A stretch of 6,002 nucleotides of DNA from Methanocellales archaeon (lineage in GTDB: Archaea; Halobacteriota; UBA148), in NCBI GenBank assembly GCA_013415795.1, contig JAAEEL010000005.1:1-6002 (forward strand), given 5' to 3'. Below are positions 1 to 5,073 of the stretch, piece by piece. The position numbers and the translations under genes are program-made. Under the pieces are notes generated by a model that had not been told where the DNA came from, ran no database searches, and saw only the letters and a program-made list of their open reading frames with translations. Within the stretch, counting starts at the first letter, position 1. Each line of letters begins with the position of its first letter.

Positions 1-88
1 CCACTCCACACTCCAAACCGTCTGTAACATTTTTTTTACGAATTTTCCAAGAGCTTTGATCTGCTTTTATCCAGATGCTTTTATTCAT
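1..88 (-). CDS. aroB': 3-dehydroquinate synthase II, N-terminal 29 codons (partial)
   Basis: This is the start of a gene that runs off the left edge of the window. The 29 visible residues include SIWIKAD near the start and end in VTDGLECGV. As I recall them, archaeal 3-dehydroquinate synthase II proteins (especially from Methanosarcinales) begin this way, with a WIKAD segment, then a Trp and a GLESG-like segment. The enzyme (EC 1.4.1.24 family) performs NAD-dependent oxidative deamination and cyclisation of the aroA' product to 3-dehydroquinate, in the cytoplasm. The ATG at 88-86 overlaps the aroA' stop (TGA at 87-85) in an ATGA junction. A GGAG about eight bases upstream can serve as ribosome binding site, so translational coupling is likely. 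The call rests on a short N-terminus, but having the pathway partner directly upstream strengthens it considerably. The catalytic part lies outside the window. Confidence 0.85.
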   Translation of the reverse strand, partial: MNKSIWIKADQSSWKIRKKNVTDGLECGV

Positions 89-882
89 TCCAGAATCTCC
101 AATGCTTCTTTGACGGAAATGTCTTTGTGCACGATGTCTGCTACAGCCCGCGTCATTTTTGTTGGATTTCTATGTTGAAATATGTTCCTACCTATTGATA
201 CCCCCTTTCCACCAGCATCCATCGCATCCTTTATCATTTCCAATACTTCTTTGTCGGTTCCCATCTTAGGTCCTCCTGCTATAACCACTGGTATGGGAGT
301 TCCTTCTACCACCTCTCTAAAAGATTTTGATGTGCCTGTGTAGTTCGTCTTTATTATATCGGCACATAGTTCTGCCCCCACCCTGGCGGCGTGCTTCACG
401 AACTTAATATCATGCTCATCTGTTACTTTTTGGCCCCTTGGGTACATCATTGCTAGAAGCGGCATTCCCCATTCCTCACAAATTTGAGCAGTCTCGCCTA
501 ACTCGCGAAGCATTTCTGGCTCGTTCTCCGCACCTATGTTTACGTGTACTGATACGGCATCAGCTCCAAGTTTGATCGCCTCGTCTACTGTTGTAACCAT
601 CACTTTATTGAGCGGGTCAGGACCTAAGGACGTGCTGGCAGATAAGTGAACTATCAAACCGATATCTCGTCCGTAGCCTCTATGTCCTGCCCTAACAATT
701 CCTTTATGTAGAAGTACCGCATCCGCTCCACCTTCTGCAACGGCATTAGTGGCTCTCTTCATGTCAATGAGACCCTCTATGGGACCTGACGATATCCCAT
801 GATCCATTGGCACGATAACAGTATTGCCGCTTTTTTTATCCAGTATTCTCTCCATGCGCACACTTTTACCTATGTCACTCAT
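85..882 (-). CDS. aroA': 2-amino-3,7-dideoxy-D-threo-hept-6-ulosonate (ADH) synthase
   Basis: A 265-residue class I aldolase-fold enzyme that condenses L-aspartate semialdehyde with a 6-deoxy-5-ketofructose-1-phosphate-derived unit to form ADH. This is the first step of the archaeal DAHP-independent route to 3-dehydroquinate. Counting from the chosen start, VPMDHG carries Asp27, AMMYPRG carries Tyr147 and DIIKTNYTG carries the Schiff-base Lys178. All three sit exactly six residues before Asp33, Tyr153 and Lys184 of the studied M. jannaschii enzyme MJ0400 (about 273 residues), so the active site looks intact. GGPK and the late GRNIFQH phosphate-binding segment are also present. The frame stays open upstream to an ATG at 969, but ATG 882-880 is preferred: it follows a perfect AGGTGAG at four bases' spacing, and homologs start just before an IGK-RxxRI segment. 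It overlaps aroB' by four bases. Family members are sometimes annotated as fructose-bisphosphate aldolase; the adjacent aroB' argues for the ADH role. Confidence 0.95.
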   Translation of the reverse strand: MSDIGKSVRMERILDKKSGNTVIVPMDHGISSGPIEGLIDMKRATNAVAEGGADAVLLHKGIVRAGHRGYGRDIGLIVHLSASTSLGPDPLNKVMVTTVDEAIKLGADAVSVHVNIGAENEPEMLRELGETAQICEEWGMPLLAMMYPRGQKVTDEHDIKFVKHAARVGAELCADIIKTNYTGTSKSFREVVEGTPIPVVIAGGPKMGTDKEVLEMIKDAMDAGGKGVSIGRNIFQHRNPTKMTRAVADIVHKDISVKEALEILE

Positions 883-886
883 TTTT

Positions 887-893
887 CTCACCT
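887..893 (-). promoter_or_regulatory. Shine-Dalgarno site of aroA'
   Basis: On the minus strand AGGTGAG lies four bases before ATG 882. It matches the complement of the archaeal 16S 3' end. It decides the start against the upstream in-frame ATGs at 912 and 969, which have no such site. Its upstream edge abuts the 894-922 palindrome directly. Confidence 0.85.
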
Positions 894-922
894 GTGTGTT
901 AGTATGTGACATAGTAACACAC
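894..922. promoter_or_regulatory. 29-bp near-perfect palindrome upstream of aroA' (candidate operator or mRNA hairpin)
   Basis: The left arm GTGTGTTAGTATGT (894-907) and right arm ACATAGTAACACAC (909-922) are reverse complements at 13 of 14 positions around G908. The single mismatch is at 902/914. The site lies between the aroA' ribosome binding site and a candidate promoter box at 933-942. With a start of transcription about 25 bases from that box, the palindrome would straddle the start site, a classic repressor position. If transcription starts further upstream, it would form a hairpin directly against the Shine-Dalgarno site. It does not resemble the TrpY box (TGTACA) or the NrpR operator (GGAA-N6-TTCC). 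The regulator is unknown. Confidence 0.7.
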
Positions 923-932
923 TTATGAAACT

Positions 933-942
933 TAAATTTATC
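933..942 (-). promoter_or_regulatory. Candidate TATA box for aroA'
   Basis: The minus strand reads GATAAATTTA here, an archaeal TATA-like element that would place transcription start near 910-914 and give a leader of about 30 bases. A second possible box, TATTATA, lies further upstream at about 957-963. If that one is used, the whole palindrome would be transcribed. Sequence resemblance only. Confidence 0.35.
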
Positions 943-999
943 GGTATTAATCAGCAGACTATAATACAAAAAATAATTTGATACTCGCTGTTTTTAATC

Positions 1000-1021
1000 T
1001 TACGATCATTTTACGATCATT
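1000..1021. repeat. Exact tandem duplication of an 11-bp word
   Basis: TTACGATCATT occurs twice back to back (1000-1010 and 1011-1021) with no mismatch. The 11-bp period is close to one helical turn, so two protein subunits would sit on the same DNA face. The core ACGATCA recurs at 1106-1112. It could be an iterated operator or a small slippage duplication. Confidence 0.85.
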
Positions 1022-1225
1022 ATTTGATTAGAATTTTCGGCAACAACATAAAAAACATCTAAATATTCTTTAAGTATTGGCGAATTATTTGAAAAAAATA
1101 ATCAAACGATCAAAACATATGATTCTCTATTGGTCCCTTATCGTTTTCAACAGAGACAAATCTTTAATTTTAATGACAAAATCAATAATAAGATAGCAGT
1201 TATGATATTAGCAAGAATTCCAATA

Positions 1226-1242
1226 CAAGGCTAATAGCCTTG
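1226..1242. promoter_or_regulatory. Perfect 17-bp palindrome upstream of the methyltransferase gene
   Basis: CAAGGCTA and TAGCCTTG are exact reverse complements around A1234. With one bulged base the symmetry extends outward to ATAC (1222-1226 side) and GTAT (1243-1246 side). It ends 61 bases before the ATG and touches the AT-rich stretch (1243-1270) where the gene's promoter box should be. That fits a transcription factor operator. It is GC-richer than its surroundings and has no T-run directly after it, so a terminator is less likely. Confidence 0.6.
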
Positions 1243-1303
1243 GTATAACTTTAATTAAACATATCTATTAAGTTAATTATAGTTTTATTAGTATGGGGGT
1301 TTT

Positions 1304-1975
1304 ATGTCTTTGACAGAATTCATAAGGGATCTACAGAAAATGCCTGAAGAAATTCCGGCTCCAGCTGCAATAATTTATAACGCTTTACCTGCTAGGCTTC
1401 TTAAAAAGCCGCAAAAGAAGCTTGCAAAGAATATTACGGAACATATCAAAATTGGTACTATTGTGGACGTTGGTTCTGGAACAGGTTATTTAGCAATTGA
1501 GATTGCAAATGCAACACCAAGTGCAAAAGTTTGGGGTATCGATTTAAGCAAGAAAATGGTGGAAATTGCGAGAAGACAAGCTGAAGGATTATCAAATGTA
1601 CGATTCGAACATGGGAATGCTACGAACCTTCCCTTTGCAGAAAATTCGGTTGACTTCGTTGTTAGTACAGGCTCTTTGCACCACTGGAAGCACCCGGTGA
1701 AAATCTTTGATGAATGTTTCCGTGTATTAAAGAATGGCAAAGAGGGATGGATATTTGACGGTTGTTCGGACTTTCCTAAAAACCAAGCTGATAACGTGAT
1801 TAGCGAATATGGATTTCTACGCTATATGATTTTGAGTTTTATTCTAAAATTTCATGGCTTTAGCAGAGACGAATACCGGACCAAAGTAAAGAGAATTCTA
1901 GACCAAACCAAATTCAAGGATTCCTATAAGATGGAGCTAACAGACATGTTGATGAAGATCACCGTCAAAAAGTAG
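1304..1975 (+). CDS. Class I SAM-dependent methyltransferase (Methyltransf_11 type), substrate unknown
   Basis: A 223-residue cytoplasmic protein with a Rossmann-type AdoMet-binding core. The glycine-rich motif I VDVGSGTGYLAIEIA spans residues 54-68. The acidic end of strand beta-2 is GIDLS at 78-82, where the Asp should contact the ribose hydroxyls. NATNLPFAENSVDFVVS (105-121) followed by SLHHWKHP matches the LPF-D-SFD-V and LHH-P pattern of the UbiE/Methyltransf_11 group. RVLKNGKEG (140-148) replaces the common RVLKPGG turn. Residues 160-223 form a lysine-rich helical C-terminus that may hold the acceptor site. Nothing visible identifies the acceptor. A GGGGG run four bases before the ATG is the probable ribosome binding site, and the ATG at 1293 is out of frame. 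It is transcribed alone: aroA' diverges from it and the ZIP gene converges on it. Confidence 0.88.
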   Translation: MSLTEFIRDLQKMPEEIPAPAAIIYNALPARLLKKPQKKLAKNITEHIKIGTIVDVGSGTGYLAIEIANATPSAKVWGIDLSKKMVEIARRQAEGLSNVRFEHGNATNLPFAENSVDFVVSTGSLHHWKHPVKIFDECFRVLKNGKEGWIFDGCSDFPKNQADNVISEYGFLRYMILSFILKFHGFSRDEYRTKVKRILDQTKFKDSYKMELTDMLMKITVKK

Positions 1976-1983
1976 ATGTGAAC

Positions 1984-2084
1984 TTTATTTATTCCAGATA
2001 CAAAACCACATTACTATCAATAGAAAGTTAAGAGAGCTCAAATATGTGGGGAGTTTTTCCAAGAGTATCTGGACAATAAATAAA
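1984..2084. repeat. 101-bp nested inverted repeat downstream of the methyltransferase gene
   Basis: The outer arms are 1984-2001 (TTTATTTAT then TCCAGATAC) and 2065-2084 (GTATCTGGA, then CA, then ATAAATAAA). They are exact complements except for a two-base CA bulge in the right arm. Inside, CCACAT (2006-2011) pairs with ATGTGG (2044-2049), giving a stacked second stem. The element starts eight bases after the methyltransferase stop codon. It could be a structured 3' end, a small RNA, or a MITE-like remnant with terminal inverted repeats. No flanking target duplication was found and no open frame fills it. Confidence 0.6.
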
Positions 2085-2120
2085 AAAATCATATCTATTT
2101 ATCTTTTGTCACCCAATATA

Positions 2121-2171
2121 GGTTAGCTTTTTAGGCATTATCATTTTTAATTTTCAAGCTTTTAGCTAACC
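2121..2171. terminator. Inverted repeat with T-runs in the convergent spacer, possible termination region
   Basis: GGTTAGCT (2121-2128) and AGCTAACC (2164-2171) are perfect complements across a 35-base loop containing TTTTT and several TTTT runs on the plus strand. It lies between the convergent methyltransferase and ZIP genes. Archaeal polymerase stops mainly at T-runs, so this stretch may end the plus-strand transcript. The hairpin loop is too large for a standard intrinsic terminator, so the role is uncertain. Confidence 0.35.
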
Positions 2172-2211
2172 ATGAATTCCATATAAAAATTTTTTGGAGG
2201 TATAAAGCTCA

Positions 2212-2943
2212 TCAAAATGACTTCAACAAAATAACAAGTAAAATTCCTAAAATTAAAGAAAAAATTGTGGAATGATCTTCTGATTTGCCACATGAATTTG
2301 GAATAATTTCGTCACTTGTGATATATATCATTAAACCTGCAGTGGCCCCTACGATTAGTCCAACTAAAGAAGTGGAAATATGGGCATATACTGAGTTAGC
2401 GATTAAAAATCCTATTAAAATTGGGATTGCTGTTGACGACGAAATCAAAAAAGACTTTAATCTTTTTTTTGTAGAGTAGAAGTATGGGGCAGAAGTACAT
2501 ATTCCTTCAGGAATATTATGAATTGCAATTGCTAAAGCTATAGTAACACCTACTTTAGGTGTTGAAACTGCTCCGATAGCTATGGCCATTCCTTCAGGTA
2601 TATTATGTAAAAATATTCCCATAATAATAAATAAGGCCGTTCTTTTTAATTTATGTTCCTGGTCTTGAGAACAAAGTTCTGGATGTATGTGGGGAATTAA
2701 TTTATCAACACCATACATAGTAATTGAACCTAAAAAAATCCCTAAAAGACAAATCTCTCCTGAAGAAAGATGTATGCTTTCAGGAATAAGGTCTAAGAAA
2801 GAAATAGCTAACATCACTCCTCCTGCAAAAGCCAACATGTTATGCATGAATCTTTCGGAGGGCTTTTTTATGATACCAATTAAAGATCCGGTTACAGGAC
2901 CTAAAACTGAAATTGCTATGATAATTAATAAAGTGGTATTCAT
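2212..2943 (-). CDS. ZIP-family divalent metal transporter (ZupT/GufA-like)
   Basis: A 243-residue inner-membrane protein that should import zinc or a related divalent metal (Fe, Mn). Eight hydrophobic segments are visible at about residues 4-24, 33-53, 64-84, 102-124, 130-151, 163-185, 190-210 and 226-242, the normal ZIP topology. The signature metal-binding sequences are present: HNIPEGMAIAIG in the fourth segment (His113, Asn114, Glu117) and IAIHNIPEG in the fifth (His142, Asn143, Glu146). DLIPE in the second and SDEIIP in the seventh add further candidate ligands. The loop between segments three and four is short, with an HIHPE stretch instead of the long His-rich loop of eukaryotic ZIPs. 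No strong Shine-Dalgarno precedes the ATG, which fits a very short leader from the TATA box at 2975-2984. By eye it is more AT-rich than the neighbouring TPP gene. Metal specificity cannot be told from sequence. Confidence 0.93.
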   Translation of the reverse strand: MNTTLLIIIAISVLGPVTGSLIGIIKKPSERFMHNMLAFAGGVMLAISFLDLIPESIHLSSGEICLLGIFLGSITMYGVDKLIPHIHPELCSQDQEHKLKRTALFIIMGIFLHNIPEGMAIAIGAVSTPKVGVTIALAIAIHNIPEGICTSAPYFYSTKKRLKSFLISSSTAIPILIGFLIANSVYAHISTSLVGLIVGATAGLMIYITSDEIIPNSCGKSEDHSTIFSLILGILLVILLKSF

Positions 2944-2974
2944 TTTTCAAATCTAGATAAAAAAGAATTAAATT

Positions 2975-2984
2975 GTTTATAAAC
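2975..2984 (-). promoter_or_regulatory. Candidate TATA box of the ZIP gene
   Basis: GTTTATAAAC, a self-complementary close match to the archaeal TTTATA-type box, is centred 36 bases before the ZIP ATG. It predicts transcription start near 2954 and a leader of about ten bases, consistent with the absence of a clear ribosome binding site. It suggests that the ZIP gene is expressed separately from the same-strand TPP gene upstream. Confidence 0.5.
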
Positions 2985-2989
2985 TTTAT

Positions 2990-3016
2990 CAAAAAGTTGT
3001 GCACATTTACTTTTTG
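2990..3016. promoter_or_regulatory. Inverted repeat just upstream of the ZIP promoter box (candidate operator or TPP-gene terminator)
   Basis: CAAAAAGT (2990-2997) and ACTTTTTG (3009-3016) are perfect complements and enclose the 8-bp palindrome TGTGCACA (2998-3005). The element ends five bases before the ZIP TATA box, over the usual BRE position. Binding here could block TFB, as expected of a metal-sensing repressor such as a DtxR/MntR-family protein (inference only). On the minus transcript it also forms a hairpin ending in CTTTTTG, 42 bases after the TPP-gene stop codon, so it could instead end that transcript. Confidence 0.5.
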
Positions 3017-3057
3017 TAATTTATATGAATTTTCTGCACTCAAATCATCTTTAATTC

Positions 3058-4815
3058 TTAAACGAACCTTTTTGGATCAGTATCGATATCTACGATAACT
3101 GGTTTATCGAGTAACAATGCCTTTTCTACAGCCCCTTCTAACTCTTGTGGTTCCCTTACCATAATTCCCTTACCACCACAGTTTTGCGCATACTCTGCGA
3201 AATCACAATTATATAGGTCAGTTTGCCAATTTGGATAATGTTCAACCTTCTGCTCCTGCATTATCATGCCCAGTTGCTTATTATTAAACAGGAAGATTTT
3301 AATGGGCAGTTCATATTTCACAGCCGTAAGGAAGTCACCCATAACCATTGAGAAGCCACCATCTCCGGTAATACAAATAACCTGTTTATCGGGATAGGCT
3401 AGCTGTGCTGCAATAGCACCCGGCAATCCAGCACCCATAGATGCAAGATAACCCGACATCACCAGCTTTTGAGTGCTCTTCATCCAGAAGTTTCTGCCGA
3501 ACCACCAGCCGTTATCTCCAATATCCAAAGAAATTATTGCATCACTAGATATTTTATCATTCAGTACCTTGATTATGTACTGCGGTCTTATGGGCTTCAA
3601 AGAAGGTTTTGCCTCCTGCACTAGCAAATCGATCCACTCTTTCTTCAACTTAACTATTTCGACTAATAGCTCTTTATTCTGCTTTTCTTTAACAGCGTCT
3701 ATAAGTTGAGGTAATAATTTAGCACTGTTACCCCAAAGTCCAACTTCCACGGGATATTTCTTGGCTATCATCATGGGTTCTATATCAATCTGTACCATTT
3801 TCTTTTCAGGAATTTGCGTCATGTCTGAAAATGAAGAGCCTATTATAACTAACAAGTCACTTTCACGCACCAGCTTAGCAGCTGCCGTGGATCCGATTGT
3901 ACCATGACTACCAACATAAAGATCATTATCTTCGTCAATCACCCCTTTTCCCCTGAAAGTTGTTACAATGGGCGCAGTAATCTTTTTGGCAAGCCTTAAC
4001 AAGTTTTCACCCTGACCCATTGCACCGAATCCTGCGATTATGAGTGGTCTTTCTGCTTCGTCAATAACTGTGGCAGCCTTCTTAATGAGCAATTCGCACT
4101 GCGTGATGTTCCTGTTGGGTATTCTTCCTTCCAATGGTAATATTTCTGCATCGCACCGAAGCTTCTGAATATCATTTGGAACACTGATATGAGACACTCC
4201 TCTTTCTACCAATGCATGCTTGATAGCCAGGGTTGCAAGTGTCGTTGTTTGATCCTCAGACATTAAATCCTTATTAAATACGCAGATTGGTTCAAAGAAA
4301 GAGTGCTGGTCGATTTCTTGGAAAGAACCTGGGCCAATCAGTTGTCTCTTCACGAGTCCAGTGAGGGCCAAAACCGGAGAATGGTCCAGTTTGGCATCAT
4401 GTAGGCCCGTGGCCAGATTAGTGGCCCCAGGACCGGCTACGGTCAAACATGCGGCCATATGTCCTGTAAGTTTGCCATAAGCAGAGGCCATAAATGCGGC
4501 CGTTTGCTCATGTCTCACCTGAATATATTTTAAATCACTATTTTTCCTTACAGCATCTACAAGGCCCAAAGAAGAAGTACCAGGTATACCGAAAACATAT
4601 TTAATACCCCACTCTGCCATTTGTTCGATCAAAACGTCGGAAACAGTTCGCACCTCTGAATTCTTTTTTCCGCTGTGATATGTTAAGGATATAAAAGCAG
4701 TTTTAGATGCATTGCACACAGGACATTTCCAATCAGTAGGTAACTCTGAGAAGTTATTACCCTCCTTTTGTTCATCATAGACATAATTACAAACGGTGCA
4801 TCTAAATTGGGGCAT
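3058..4815 (-). CDS. Rubredoxin domain fused to a pyruvate-oxidase-like thiamine diphosphate enzyme
   Basis: A 585-residue, apparently soluble protein. Residues 1-41 are a rubredoxin domain with Cys6, Cys9, Cys31 and Cys34 as iron ligands and the conserved LPTDWKCPVC. The knuckle loop is about eight residues shorter than in free rubredoxin (CxxC-x21-CxxC instead of x29). From about residue 55 a full TPP enzyme follows: Pyr domain with RHEQ (Glu103, cofactor-activating), central domain about 236-375 (LIIAGFGAMG, LVIIGSSFSD, QIDIEP; possible FAD site), and PP domain with GDGG at 484-487 and NN at 511-512, the ThDP/Mg motif at normal spacing. TGDGGFSMVMGDFLTAV closely resembles E. coli PoxB, but PoxB's C-terminal membrane-binding tail is missing. 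Likely activity is oxidative decarboxylation of pyruvate or another 2-keto acid, with electrons passing to the rubredoxin iron; acetolactate synthase or a sulfoacetaldehyde/oxalyl-CoA-type role remains possible. A weak AGGCGG precedes the ATG. Confidence 0.88.
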   Translation of the reverse strand: MPQFRCTVCNYVYDEQKEGNNFSELPTDWKCPVCNASKTAFISLTYHSGKKNSEVRTVSDVLIEQMAEWGIKYVFGIPGTSSLGLVDAVRKNSDLKYIQVRHEQTAAFMASAYGKLTGHMAACLTVAGPGATNLATGLHDAKLDHSPVLALTGLVKRQLIGPGSFQEIDQHSFFEPICVFNKDLMSEDQTTTLATLAIKHALVERGVSHISVPNDIQKLRCDAEILPLEGRIPNRNITQCELLIKKAATVIDEAERPLIIAGFGAMGQGENLLRLAKKITAPIVTTFRGKGVIDEDNDLYVGSHGTIGSTAAAKLVRESDLLVIIGSSFSDMTQIPEKKMVQIDIEPMMIAKKYPVEVGLWGNSAKLLPQLIDAVKEKQNKELLVEIVKLKKEWIDLLVQEAKPSLKPIRPQYIIKVLNDKISSDAIISLDIGDNGWWFGRNFWMKSTQKLVMSGYLASMGAGLPGAIAAQLAYPDKQVICITGDGGFSMVMGDFLTAVKYELPIKIFLFNNKQLGMIMQEQKVEHYPNWQTDLYNCDFAEYAQNCGGKGIMVREPQELEGAVEKALLLDKPVIVDIDTDPKRFV

Positions 4816-5073
4816 TATTGAACCGCCTAATAAGACTTTATGATTAACAATTTTCTTAGGAAATATTTTAACTATCTTTTCCTTAGTCCTTGGATAGGTG
4901 CATCTGGATACATTATTCTATATTAGATGATAGTACTTTTATATGCCTTTATCTTTAATGTTGTATTACGATTTCAAAGTAATATGTGTTTGTTTTTTGC
5001 CATATATTTTTGATAATCACACAAAAAAATAAGTAAACTCAGTTCATAGCTTATATTTAAGAGAAGGGGAAAC
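4816..5073. promoter_or_regulatory. Divergent promoter region of the rubredoxin-TPP and Rieske genes
   Basis: No gene fits in these 258 bases. Almost exactly midway is a strong archaeal TATA-like sequence (CTTTTATATG, 4936-4945), readable in both directions (minus strand CATATAAAAG). It would give leaders of about 100 bases to either gene. Closer alternatives are TAAAATATTT on the minus strand (about 4860-4869) for the TPP gene, and CATATATTTTT (5001-5011) or TTATATTTAA (5051-5060) for the Rieske gene. Short direct repeats (TTTTCTTAG at 4851 and TTTTCCTTAG at 4877; TGGATA twice within 4890-4911) could be regulator sites but are weak. Confidence 0.45.

Larger units (their letters stand above)
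883..1303. other. AT-rich divergent spacer between aroA' and the methyltransferase gene
   Basis: These 421 bases hold no credible gene on either strand. Besides the palindromes and tandem repeat listed separately, there is a weak AT-only inverted repeat (ATTATTT at 1084-1090, AAATAAT at 1096-1102). There is also a third ACGATCA word at 1106-1112, inside a stretch where ATCAAA occurs twice (1101-1106, 1109-1114). The spacer must contain the promoters of both flanking genes. It is long for a compact archaeal genome, and two or more regulators may act here. Confidence 0.7.

Noticed and set aside
883..969. N-terminal extension of aroA' to the upstream ATGs at 969 or 912.
   Set aside because: No ribosome binding site precedes either codon, the extension has no family resemblance, and it runs through the palindrome and promoter box. 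ATG 882 has a perfect AGGTGAG and gives the family's usual length.
1486..1740. 84-codon minus-strand open frame inside the methyltransferase gene.
   Set aside because: It is antisense to conserved methyltransferase motifs, has no recognisable domain and no ribosome binding site.
2196..2234. Plus-strand GGAGGT (2196-2201) followed by ATG at 2217, suggesting a small gene in the convergent spacer.
   Set aside because: The spacing is too long at 15 bases and the frame closes after five codons.
2540..2549. ATAGTAACAC in the ZIP gene, matching ten bases of one arm of the aroA' palindrome.
   Set aside because: It is a single arm without its inverted partner, inside conserved coding sequence, so chance is the simpler explanation.
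2840..3043. 67-codon minus-strand frame overlapping the start of the ZIP gene, plus plus-strand frames at 2285-2479 and 2687-2956.
   Set aside because: All overlap the clearly coding ZIP frame. Their products show no motif, and the AT-rich, membrane-protein DNA easily yields chance frames.
3473..3709. 78-codon plus-strand frame within the TPP enzyme gene.
   Set aside because: Antisense shadow of a conserved ThDP enzyme region, with no motif of its own.
4936..4945. A single shared bidirectional promoter as an established feature of the TPP/Rieske spacer.
   Set aside because: The box is good in both directions, but both leaders would be about 100 bases long and closer boxes exist for each gene. 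It is kept only as a candidate inside the spacer entry.
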